From positions 1 through 12,656 of the forward strand of contig JAFZLP010000016.1 of the NCBI GenBank assembly GCA_017551405.1: a stretch of DNA of 12,656 nt. Direction: 5' to 3'. Both the position numbers and the translations under genes were made by a program. The notes under the pieces are model-generated. The model was not told the DNA's origin, did not search any database, and saw only the letters and a program-made list of their open reading frames with translations. Positions 1 to 5,848 of the stretch are shown here, in pieces (the first letter of the stretch is position 1; the number at the start of each line of letters is the position of its first letter). This DNA is from Bacteroidales bacterium (GTDB lineage: Bacteria > Bacteroidota > Bacteroidia > Bacteroidales > UBA932).

Positions 1-1
1 G

Positions 2-598
2 CTGGACAAGATGCTCGCCCGTCTGGGGCTGGAGTACCTGGATCTTGTGTACCTGCACCAGCCGCTGGGCGACTACAACGGCGCCTGGAAAGAACTGGAG
101 AAAGCTTTGGAAATGGGGAAAGTCCGCGCCATCGGCATCAGCGACTTTGACTTCAATGACGAGCTCTTCGAGTCCATCGTAGTCCCGGCCAAGGTGAAGC
201 CCCAGATGTTCCAGATCGAGTGCCACCCTTATGCCCAGCGCGAGCACTGGCAGGAAATGGCTGCCAAGTACAATATTCAGATTGAAAGCTGGTTCCCGCT
301 CGGCGGCCGTGACAGCCACGGCGAGATTCTCCGCGACCCCGTTATCAATGAAATAGCCAAGGCCCACGGCAAGTCTGCCGCTCAGGTCATCATCCGCTGG
401 CATCTGCAGAAAGGCTTCTGCGTGGTTCCCGGCTCCTCCAACCCCAGCCATATCCGGGAGAACATCGAATCTTTCTCCTTCCAGCTGACAGACGAGGAGA
501 TGGCCAAAATTGCGGCCTTGAACAAGGAGAAACGCTACTTCACTATGACGTATGACCAGATCAAAGCCTGGATGGGAGATTATCAGATATGGGACTAA
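2..598 (+). CDS. Aldo/keto reductase, 5'-truncated by the window edge
   Basis: This is the C-terminal 198 residues of an NAD(P)H-dependent aldo/keto reductase, which reduces carbonyls to alcohols in the cytoplasm. The frame is open from base 2, so the true start lies upstream; full-length family members run to about 270-290 residues, so roughly a third is missing. The visible part opens on the barrel strand DLVYLHQP, whose His is the family's catalytic histidine. KVRAIGISDFD and then FQIECHPY follow, both typical barrel strands. The segment VVPGSSNPSHIREN near visible residue 140 matches the NADPH 2'-phosphate-binding region. The Asp, Tyr and Lys of the catalytic tetrad should lie upstream of the window. 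The physiological substrate cannot be told. The stop codon overlaps the start of the flavodoxin gene by 10 bases, so the two are probably co-transcribed and translationally coupled. Confidence 0.93.
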   Translation: MDKMLARLGLEYLDLVYLHQPLGDYNGAWKELEKALEMGKVRAIGISDFDFNDELFESIVVPAKVKPQMFQIECHPYAQREHWQEMAAKYNIQIESWFPLGGRDSHGEILRDPVINEIAKAHGKSAAQVIIRWHLQKGFCVVPGSSNPSHIRENIESFSFQLTDEEMAKIAALNKEKRYFTMTYDQIKAWMGDYQIWD

Positions 599-1188
599 TC
601 GGTAAAATCACTACCTTTGTCCTTACGGCCATCTTTGCCTGCGCGACAGGGGCTTGTGGACAATCAAAATCAACGACTATGACGAATAACGGAAAGGCGC
701 TCGTAATCTTCTTCTCACATGCCGGAGAGAACTACTCAGTTGGCAATATTGAGGTCGGCAACACCAAGATTGTCGCCGATTATATCTCTGAACTCACTGG
801 CGCAGACCAGTTTGAGATTGTGGCCGTGAAGGACTACAACATGCCCTACAACAAACTCATCCAGGTGGCCAAGGAGGAAGCCAACAACGGAGAACTGCCG
901 GCCTACAAGGGCGATATCGATGTGTCCAAGTACGATACTATCTTCATCGGCGGTCCCATCTGGTGGGGCACCTATCCCCAGGTGATGTTCAGCTTCTTCA
1001 AGGACCACGACCTGAACGGAAAAACCATCATTCCGTTTGTCACGCACGAAGGCAGTGGCCTTGCGTCCACGGTCTCCGACATCAAGAAAGCCTGGCCCAA
1101 TGCCACCGTGAAGGAAGGTTTCGCCATCTACGGTCATGAGGTCCGCACTGGCAAGGCAAAGGTGGAGAAGTGGATCAAGGGATTGTAG
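589..1188 (+). CDS. Flavodoxin-family protein with lipoprotein-like N-terminus
   Basis: A 199-residue flavodoxin-fold protein, expected to bind FMN and carry electrons. The core starts near residue 36 with strand ALVIFFSHAGENYSVG, the phosphate-binding loop region. It continues through YDTIFIGGPIWWGTYPQV (about 115-132), the usual FMN-contacting loop with aromatic residues, and TIIPFVTHEGSG (about 145-156). The layout resembles the Flavodoxin_4-type proteins common in Bacteroidales. The first 25 residues form a short basic and hydrophobic stretch ending in cysteines (IFAC at 18, TGAC at 23) followed by GQSKS, which looks like a lipoprotein signal, so membrane anchoring outside the cytoplasm is plausible. 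The ATG at 589 has a GGGAG purine run about 10 bases upstream and overlaps the reductase gene. A cytoplasmic form starting at Met31 (base 679) is possible but has no obvious ribosome-binding site. Its pairing with an aldo/keto reductase suggests a redox or detoxification role. Confidence 0.9.
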   Translation: MGLIGKITTFVLTAIFACATGACGQSKSTTMTNNGKALVIFFSHAGENYSVGNIEVGNTKIVADYISELTGADQFEIVAVKDYNMPYNKLIQVAKEEANNGELPAYKGDIDVSKYDTIFIGGPIWWGTYPQVMFSFFKDHDLNGKTIIPFVTHEGSGLASTVSDIKKAWPNATVKEGFAIYGHEVRTGKAKVEKWIKGL

Positions 1189-1210
1189 CAGGTCTGGACC
1201 TACCTCGTTA

Positions 1211-1232
1211 AATGTGGGAACAATGTGGGAAC
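1211..1232. repeat. Perfect tandem direct repeat, 2 x 11 bp
   Basis: The 11-mer AATGTGGGAAC occurs twice back to back (1211-1221 and 1222-1232), 23 bases after the flavodoxin stop codon and about 48 bases before the 3' end of the tRNA-Cys gene. Its function is unknown. It could be a protein-binding iteron, an integrase arm-type site or an old integration scar, but no recombinase gene is visible in the window. Confidence 0.85.
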
Positions 1233-1244
1233 TTTTTGGAAAGC

Positions 1245-1278
1245 AAATGCCCCTACAGATAGCTGTAGAGGCATTTTT
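1245..1278. terminator. Hairpin terminator shared by flavodoxin gene and tRNA-Cys
   Basis: A 14-bp stem (1245-1258 with 1263-1276; one A-C mismatch in the plus-strand RNA, a G-U wobble in the minus-strand RNA) closes a 4-base loop ATAG. Reading on the plus strand, the stem runs into TTTTT (1274-1278), giving a terminator for the reductase-flavodoxin operon. Reading on the minus strand, it begins just after the encoded CCA end of the tRNA and is followed by a weaker TTTGCTTT tract, so it can also end the tRNA transcript. Confidence 0.85.
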
Positions 1279-1351
1279 GGAGGTGCCTAGCGGAATCGAA
1301 CCGCTGTACCAGGTTTTGCAGACCTGTGCCTAACCACTCGGCCAAAGCACC
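1278..1351 (-). tRNA. tRNA-Cys (anticodon GCA), CCA encoded
   Basis: On the minus strand a complete cloverleaf can be folded. The acceptor stem pairs GGTGCTT with AGGCACC. The D-arm follows with GAGTGGTTA. The anticodon stem CAGGT/ACCTG encloses the loop CTGCAAA, which puts GCA at the anticodon and identifies tRNA-Cys. The variable loop is short, and the T-arm carries TTCGATTC. The discriminator base is U (base 1281), the usual identity element for tRNA-Cys, and CCA is encoded at 1278-1280. The length is 71 bases without CCA, normal for this isoacceptor. A promoter at 1361-1391 reads into it, and a hairpin directly follows the CCA. Confidence 0.97.
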
Positions 1352-1360
1352 AAAGGACTG

Positions 1361-1391
1361 CAAAGATACATTATTTCCGTCAAAATCCAAA
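1361..1391 (-). promoter_or_regulatory. Bacteroidota-type promoter for tRNA-Cys
   Basis: On the minus strand TTTG (1388-1391) is followed after exactly 19 bases by TATCTTTG (1361-1368), a full match to the Bacteroidota primary sigma consensus. Transcription would start about 5-8 bases downstream, just ahead of the mature 5' end of the tRNA at 1351. Confidence 0.88.
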
Positions 1392-1469
1392 AATTTCAAC
1401 ACGAAGATCCCCTCACCGGAAATCGAAACACCTCGTAATTAAAAATTTTGAATAATTTTTTGAAATAAA

Positions 1470-1500
1470 TTTGCAAATTCACAAATTAGTTGTATCTTTG
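1470..1500 (+). promoter_or_regulatory. Bacteroidota-type promoter for candidate small RNA
   Basis: TTTG (1470-1473), a 19-base AT-rich spacer and TATCTTTG (1493-1500) make a perfect consensus promoter reading on the plus strand. The stretch between this site and the divergent tRNA promoter (1392-1469) is AT-rich and contains no ORF. No protein gene on this strand begins downstream before base 2946. Confidence 0.88.
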
Positions 1501-1504
1501 CATC

Positions 1505-1617
1505 GGGTTGAGTAAGTGATAGTTCTTATCCGTCAACCTATTGGTTATTAGTTTTAGTGTTATTAATTATGTGGTTAGATGAGTTGTTGCCCGAGAGGGT
1601 CACAACTCATTTTTTTT
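1505..1617 (+). ncRNA. Candidate stand-alone small RNA, about 110 nt, unknown family
   Basis: A consensus promoter ends at 1500 and a strong intrinsic terminator ends at 1617, giving a predicted transcript of about 110 nt. Its 5' end can fold at once: GGTTGA (1506-1511) pairs with TCAACC (1533-1538), with an inner TAAG/CTTA helix (1513-1516 with 1525-1528). An alternative small hairpin, AACC (1535-1538) with GGTT (1543-1546), would compete for the same bases. A U-rich, weakly structured linker (1547-1576) leads to the terminator. The only ATG frames run through the terminator without a stop, so a leader peptide is unlikely. The architecture (structured 5' end, U-rich linker, 3' terminator hairpin) suits a regulatory RNA. 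I do not recognise the family. The start is inferred from promoter spacing. Confidence 0.62.
1579..1617 (+). terminator. Strong intrinsic terminator of the candidate small RNA
   Basis: ATGAGTTGT (1579-1587) pairs perfectly with ACAACTCAT (1602-1610). Inside, after a 2x2 internal loop, CCC (1590-1592) pairs with GGG (1597-1599) around a GAGA tetraloop of the GNRA type. Seven T residues follow (1611-1617). On the minus strand, after the fucosidase stop at 1616, the same hairpin has no T tract, so it acts mainly in the plus direction. Confidence 0.92.
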
Positions 1618-2902
1618 ATTTCAGCCATGTCTTCACCGGGCCGTCGAGCTCGACAGCAATCACGGTAAATGCCGGATCCAGGCATTTCTTGGGCAGGTAA
1701 ATCTCTATAAGGCCGGGCGTATCCTTCCAGGAAAGCTTGTTGTACACCTCGTACTTCAGGGCCGTCCCCTTCCCCACCACTCGCACGTTCTTCACGTTGT
1801 TCATCACTCCCTTCAGTTCCACAGGCCCCGCGGGCTTGCCGGGGACATACAGATAAACCACGGTTCCATCCTTGCTGGTAGCGGTGTAGCCTTCCTTGAA
1901 GCAGTCCGCCTCGATGCCGGCACGGGTGCCGTAGACGGCCTCGGCATGCTTGGATGTCCATCTGCCGAGCTCTTTCAGGACTTTCACCTCCTCGGCGGGG
2001 ATGGTTCCATCCTCGCGGGGGCCGATGTCCAGCAGCAGGTTGCCGCCGTTCGACAGGCAGTCGATGAAGGTGCGCAGCACCATGTAGGGCGTCTTGAAAT
2101 TGGTGTCTTTATGCTGGAAACCCCAGGAGTCGTTGATGGTGTAGCAGAGTTCCCAGTAGCGGTCGTCCGGCCTGGCCACGGGAACGCCGATTTCCGGCGT
2201 GGAATAGTCACCATATCCCTGAATGCGTGAATTCACCACCACCGCAGGGTTGTAACTTCTTATAAGCGAGATGATTCCGGGAGAGTTCCAGGCCTCGGCC
2301 GTCTGCTCCCAGTCGCCATCAAACCAGTAAAGGTCGGGGTTGTACGCCCCGGAAAGCTCGCGCAGCTGCGCGAAGTTGAAGTCCACGAAATGCTGCCACC
2401 TGGCAGGGTCGTCGGCTATGTTGTAGCGGGTGTTGTTCACCGTGAAATTGGGATAGTCGTCCCTGGACCAGTCGAGTAACGAGTAGTACAGCCCCAGCCT
2501 TAGCCCTTTGGAGCGGACAGCCTCCACGAACGGGGTAAGCACGTCGCGGCCTGCCGGAGTGAGCGCCGGAATGGAGAGTTCGCCGGCCTTCGTATCCCAG
2601 AGAGCCACGCCGTCGTGATGCTTGGAGGTGAGCACGGTATATTTCGCGCCGCTCGAGGCAATCAGCTCAGCCCATTTTCCGGGATTGTATTTGGATGCCG
2701 TAAATCCCTTTGCCTGAGCCATATACTGCTCGTACGGCACCCTTTCGTTGTGGAAAGACCAGCTCTCGGAAACGCCGTCCACCGCATAGATTCCCCAATG
2801 GATGAAGATACCGAGCTTGGCGTCGTCGAACCATTCCATATCCTGGGCGCCCAGCCCCAGCGAAAGGAGCGCAAGCGCGATTACTGCTGATATTTTTCTC
2901 AT
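1616..2902 (-). CDS. GH29 alpha-L-fucosidase, subfamily A-like, secreted
   Basis: A 428-residue family GH29 retaining alpha-L-fucosidase that releases terminal fucose from glycans. A Sec signal peptide (residues 1-19, cut about LGLGA-Q, no lipobox) points to the periplasm. Barrel landmarks are FIHWG (33-37), TSKHHDG (92-98), GLRLGLYYS (133-141) and YWFDGDW (192-198), where Asp195 is the expected nucleophile. DYSTPE (232-237) and LDIGPREDGTIP (291-302) follow, and both are typical of the A-type group, which acts on a range of linkages. About 100 C-terminal residues form a small beta domain. The reading frame is open further upstream, but the ATG ending at 2902 is chosen because the signal peptide begins there and earlier codons overlap the divergent gene. 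It is monocistronic. A weak TATCTTAC box (2910-2917, minus) lacks a matching -33 element. Confidence 0.95.
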   Translation of the reverse strand: MRKISAVIALALLSLGLGAQDMEWFDDAKLGIFIHWGIYAVDGVSESWSFHNERVPYEQYMAQAKGFTASKYNPGKWAELIASSGAKYTVLTSKHHDGVALWDTKAGELSIPALTPAGRDVLTPFVEAVRSKGLRLGLYYSLLDWSRDDYPNFTVNNTRYNIADDPARWQHFVDFNFAQLRELSGAYNPDLYWFDGDWEQTAEAWNSPGIISLIRSYNPAVVVNSRIQGYGDYSTPEIGVPVARPDDRYWELCYTINDSWGFQHKDTNFKTPYMVLRTFIDCLSNGGNLLLDIGPREDGTIPAEEVKVLKELGRWTSKHAEAVYGTRAGIEADCFKEGYTATSKDGTVVYLYVPGKPAGPVELKGVMNNVKNVRVVGKGTALKYEVYNKLSWKDTPGLIEIYLPKKCLDPAFTVIAVELDGPVKTWLK

Positions 2903-2906
2903 GATG

Positions 2907-2940
2907 TTTGTAAGATAGCTCTTTTTTTTGAATATCTTTG
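2907..2940 (+). promoter_or_regulatory. Putative promoter of the esterase gene, possibly leaderless
   Basis: TATCTTTG (2933-2940) is a perfect -7 element and a TTTG lies at 2907-2910, but the spacer is 22 bases rather than the ideal 19. The -7 box ends only 5 bases before the ATG at 2946, so the transcript would begin at or very near the start codon. The same 43-base gap must also hold the control signals of the divergent fucosidase gene. Confidence 0.6.
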
Positions 2941-2945
2941 CCCAC

Positions 2946-4124
2946 ATGAAGACATTTTTACTGAGCGTAGCGCTCCTGCTCCCGCTTGCCGCCTGCAACT
3001 GCAGCGGATCCCAAATCGAAGAAGAGGAAATCACCAAGGTTGAAATCAACGACACTCCCCTCACCCGGGCCGAAGCCGAAGAGGCTTTCATAGCCATCAG
3101 AAAGGAATGGCGTGCCGAAATGGCCAAGAAATTACAGGCCGACTGGGATGCCAGATCCTTTACTATAAACGGCCAGACCATGAAATTCTGGCACAAGACC
3201 TACGGGAACGTCCCCGAAGGCGGGCATTCCCTCTATATCTCGCTTCACGGCGGCGGTAGCGCGCCCGCCAGCGTGAATGACGGCCAATGGGAGAACCAGA
3301 AAGTGCTCTACTCCCCCGCCGAAGGCGTATACGTGGCCCCCAGGGCGCCCTACGACGACTGGGACATGTGGTTCAAGCCCCTGCTTGACCAGTTTTATGC
3401 AAGACTCATCCTCATGTACCAGGCAGAGATGACCATCAATCCCAACAAAGTCTACCTCATGGGCTACTCTGCGGGCGGAGACGGCGTGTGGCGCATGGCT
3501 CCCAGGATGGCTGACAGCTGGGCAGCGGCGTCCATGATGGCAGGCCATCCCGGCGACATCAGCATGCTCAATCTGCGCAACACCCCGTTTATGATATGGT
3601 GCGGCGCGCTCGACTCCGCCTACAACCGCAACGAGGAGTGCCGCAAAAAGACGGTGGAACTGGATTCCCTGCACAATGCAGATCCCGCCGGCTACATCCA
3701 TGAGAATCATATAGTAGAAGGCAAGGCGCACTGGATGGACCGCGTAGACGCGGCTGCAGTGCCCTGGATGGCTCAGTTCACCCGCAATCCCTATCCCTCC
3801 AAGATTGTCTGGCAGCAGGAAGAGGTGCTCAGGAACACCTTCTACTGGATTGAAGCCCCTGCGGAGGAGCTCGCGCGCCGCAAGACCGTACGCCTCGAGA
3901 CAAGCGGCAATACCATCAACATCAGCGAATGCGACTACAGCGCCCTCACCCTGTGGCTGAACGACAGCATTGCCGACCTCGACAGCGAAATCACCGTCAA
4001 CTTCAAGGGCACGCAGGTCTTCAAGGGAAAGGCGGCGCGCACTTCCGCCAACATAAAGGCAAATCTCTATTCCCGCGGCGACCCGAACTACGCCTTCCCC
4101 GCAAAAATAGATGTCAAGCTCTAA
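2946..4124 (+). CDS. Lipoprotein alpha/beta-hydrolase, probable carbohydrate esterase
   Basis: A 392-residue serine hydrolase of the alpha/beta fold. A lipoprotein signal ends at LAAC, with Cys17 as the lipid-modified residue, so it is membrane-anchored; NCSGSQ follows, with acidic EEEE only from about residue 25. The catalytic domain shows an oxyanion loop HGGG (101-104), the nucleophile elbow GYSAGG with Ser175, a likely acid Asp223 in WCGALDS and a likely base His262 in EGKAHW. The layout resembles the PHB-depolymerase/feruloyl-esterase (CE1-like) group. About 100 C-terminal residues (290-392) form a beta-rich extension. The substrate is not known. Location beside fucosidases suggests removal of acyl groups from a glycan, but a peptidase or lipid esterase is not excluded. 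ATG 2946 is chosen over the upstream TTG at 2928 because the signal sequence begins there. It diverges from the A-type fucosidase gene and converges with susD. Confidence 0.88.
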   Translation: MKTFLLSVALLLPLAACNCSGSQIEEEEITKVEINDTPLTRAEAEEAFIAIRKEWRAEMAKKLQADWDARSFTINGQTMKFWHKTYGNVPEGGHSLYISLHGGGSAPASVNDGQWENQKVLYSPAEGVYVAPRAPYDDWDMWFKPLLDQFYARLILMYQAEMTINPNKVYLMGYSAGGDGVWRMAPRMADSWAAASMMAGHPGDISMLNLRNTPFMIWCGALDSAYNRNEECRKKTVELDSLHNADPAGYIHENHIVEGKAHWMDRVDAAAVPWMAQFTRNPYPSKIVWQQEEVLRNTFYWIEAPAEELARRKTVRLETSGNTINISECDYSALTLWLNDSIADLDSEITVNFKGTQVFKGKAARTSANIKANLYSRGDPNYAFPAKIDVKL

Positions 4125-4143
4125 CGTCGCCATCAGGCGACCG

Positions 4144-4187
4144 AAAAAAAGAGGCCGGGCTTTTTCAAGTCCGGCCTCAATCTTTTT
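4144..4187. terminator. Bidirectional terminator between the esterase gene and susD
   Basis: A 12-bp stem (4151-4162 with 4167-4178) encloses a 4-base loop. In the minus direction, after susD, it is followed at once by seven T residues (complement of A4144-4150), a very strong terminator. In the plus direction, after the esterase, TTTTT follows at 4183-4187. A second small perfect hairpin, GTCGCC/GGCGAC with loop ATCA (4126-4141), sits directly after the esterase stop codon. Confidence 0.93.
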
Positions 4188-4201
4188 AGGCTTTAGTTCA
4201 A

Positions 4202-5830
4202 TTACTTGACCTCGGTAGCCCAGAAGAGAGTGCAGTAAGCGGAGTCACCGTTTACATTGCCCTTGTTGGCCTCGTAGTTGGCCTTGTTGTTCGCAGCCTC
4301 GGTATTCGGATACTTGACACGCTGGGTAACGGTCTTGTAACCGTTGTTGTCAGCGCCGTCTGCCGGATAGTAGAGGGCGGGAAGACCGGTCCTGCGGATA
4401 TCGGTCCATGCCTGGGTGGCCTGGAGGATACCGAAGTTGACCCACTTCTGAGTCATGATGGCGTTGAGCTTGTCGCCGTAGGCGCCCCAAACTGCAGTGG
4501 TGAATGCATCCATGTCGCTGTCGGAGGGATAAGCCTCAGCGCGGTAATCGTTGTATGCACTGGAGTTGTAGAACAGGGAAGCCTGGCTGCTCTCCATGTT
4601 GGACTTGAGGTAAGCGAGAATCGAGTACTTGACACCGTCCTTGAACGCCGCCTCAGCCGTAGGATTGGAGATGAAACCGCGCTGTGCGGCCTCCGCGAGG
4701 AGGAAGTACACCTCGGATGCGGTGATGATCGGGTTCCACATGTAGTTGTTGGACATGTAGGTAAGGTTGTTCAGACGGGCATAGTAGCGGGTTTCTTCGG
4801 TGTTGTGGTCACCGCCGCTGCGATCGCTCTGCTGCTCGTCGGTCTCGTGGGTGCTCATGCCGTAGTAGTTGCCTTCTGCGTCGGGAACGTAGATGACGGG
4901 GAGACGGGGATCGTTCTCACCGGTGATCTGCAGGGCGTCGATGATGGCCTGGGATGCGGTGTTGTTGATGTCCTTGTAACCGTCACGGTAGTTCTCGTAG
5001 TACTTGAAGCCGTCGTTGTCGGCCTTGACGCCGATAGCGTTGTCGAGGTCGGTCACGAGGAGACGGCCTGCGGCGGTCTTGACTGCAGCCTGTCCCTGGG
5101 AAGTGAGACCTCCCTTGAGGGCCACATGCATACCGAGACGGAGCATGAGGGAGTTGCAGTAACGCTGCCACTTCTGGAGGTCACCGCCGTTGATGTAATC
5201 CTGGGCGGCGATCTTCGCCTTGGTGGTGCTGCTGAGGCTGCCGTCGAGGGAGCCGATTTCGGTATAGAGAGCGTCGAGGTTCTCGAGCATCATCTTGTAG
5301 AGGTCTACGTCACTGTCGTAGGCGGGATAGGATGCCACGAGGTCGCCGGTGACGCCCAGGTTGCCGGCCTCAGTGAAGGGAACCGGACCCCAGATGTCGC
5401 AAAGCTGGGAAAGATGGTCGTAGATGAACACTTCGGTCAGGGCAAGGAACACGCGGTCCTGAGCCTTGGCGTCGTCTTCTTCTTCGTTCCATACCCTCTG
5501 CATAACCCTGTACTGACGGAGAATATCGTAGAAGTTGTTCCAACGGTCGTTGGCGTAACCGTCATTGATGTAATAGACGGTGCCGGAGTTGTTGGAGAAA
5601 CCGATGGTCTGGGCCAGTTTGCCGAAGTAGTTGTCCCAGGTGTACATTCTCCAGTAGCTGTTGAATGTATTCTGGTTGCCGGCCATGAAGGCACCGGTCA
5701 TCAGCTTTTCGCAGGTGACAGTGGTAGTCTTGGAAGGATCGAGGTACTTGGATGCATAGTCATCTTCGGTGCAGGCAGAGAAGGCGACGAGTGCGGCAAG
5801 ACCAAGCATTAATGCATATATCTTTTTCAT
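4202..5830 (-). CDS. SusD/RagB-family surface glycan-binding lipoprotein
   Basis: A 542-residue SusD-like outer-membrane lipoprotein that forms the lid of the SusC transporter and captures glycan at the cell surface. The signal peptide ends at AFSAC (Cys20), followed by TEDDY, an acidic stretch that fits the Bacteroidota lipoprotein surface-export signal. Helical TPR-like landmarks include NDRWNNFYDILRQY (about 94-107), DLYKMMLENLDALYTEI (about 176-192), WQRYCNSLMLRLGMHVA (about 221-237) and ASEVYFLLAEAA (about 381-392). Near the C-terminus is WTDIRRTGLP, the usual ending block of the SusD-like_2 type. The start at 5830 is chosen over the in-frame ATG at 5845 because it begins the signal peptide and has GGAGG 8 bases upstream. 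It follows susC by 18 bases. Aromatic residues abound, but the glycan specificity cannot be read from them. Confidence 0.95.
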   Translation of the reverse strand: MKKIYALMLGLAALVAFSACTEDDYASKYLDPSKTTTVTCEKLMTGAFMAGNQNTFNSYWRMYTWDNYFGKLAQTIGFSNNSGTVYYINDGYANDRWNNFYDILRQYRVMQRVWNEEEDDAKAQDRVFLALTEVFIYDHLSQLCDIWGPVPFTEAGNLGVTGDLVASYPAYDSDVDLYKMMLENLDALYTEIGSLDGSLSSTTKAKIAAQDYINGGDLQKWQRYCNSLMLRLGMHVALKGGLTSQGQAAVKTAAGRLLVTDLDNAIGVKADNDGFKYYENYRDGYKDINNTASQAIIDALQITGENDPRLPVIYVPDAEGNYYGMSTHETDEQQSDRSGGDHNTEETRYYARLNNLTYMSNNYMWNPIITASEVYFLLAEAAQRGFISNPTAEAAFKDGVKYSILAYLKSNMESSQASLFYNSSAYNDYRAEAYPSDSDMDAFTTAVWGAYGDKLNAIMTQKWVNFGILQATQAWTDIRRTGLPALYYPADGADNNGYKTVTQRVKYPNTEAANNKANYEANKGNVNGDSAYCTLFWATEVK

Positions 5831-5838
5831 ATTCTGTT

Positions 5839-5843
5839 CCTCC
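5839..5843 (-). promoter_or_regulatory. Ribosome-binding site deciding the SusD start
   Basis: GGAGG on the minus strand lies 8 bases before the ATG at 5830, inside the 18-base gap between susC and susD. Clear Shine-Dalgarno sites are not common in Bacteroidota, so this one favours the 5830 start and efficient translation of SusD. Confidence 0.75.
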
Positions 5844-5848
5844 ATTGA

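Noticed and set aside
1189..1326. 8-base match between CAGGTCTG (1189-1196, plus) and the tRNA-Cys anticodon arm (1319-1326, minus)
   Set aside because: It is too short, and in inverted orientation, to support an attachment-site duplication; chance is a sufficient explanation.
1136..1333. 65-codon plus-strand frame running from the flavodoxin gene into the tRNA
   Set aside because: It crosses a terminator hairpin and ends inside the tRNA-Cys gene, so it cannot be a real coding gene.
1570..1660. Short ATG frame starting within the candidate small RNA
   Set aside because: It reads straight through the terminator stem and T tract with no stop before it and has no ribosome-binding site, so a leader peptide is unlikely.
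3132..4133. 333-codon minus-strand open frame opposite the esterase gene
   Set aside because: The plus-strand frame has a lipoprotein signal, a full catalytic triad and a terminator. The antisense frame has none of these.
4805..5812. 335-codon plus-strand open frame opposite susD
   Set aside because: This is a codon-bias shadow of susD, with Val/Gly-rich composition and no recognisable motif.
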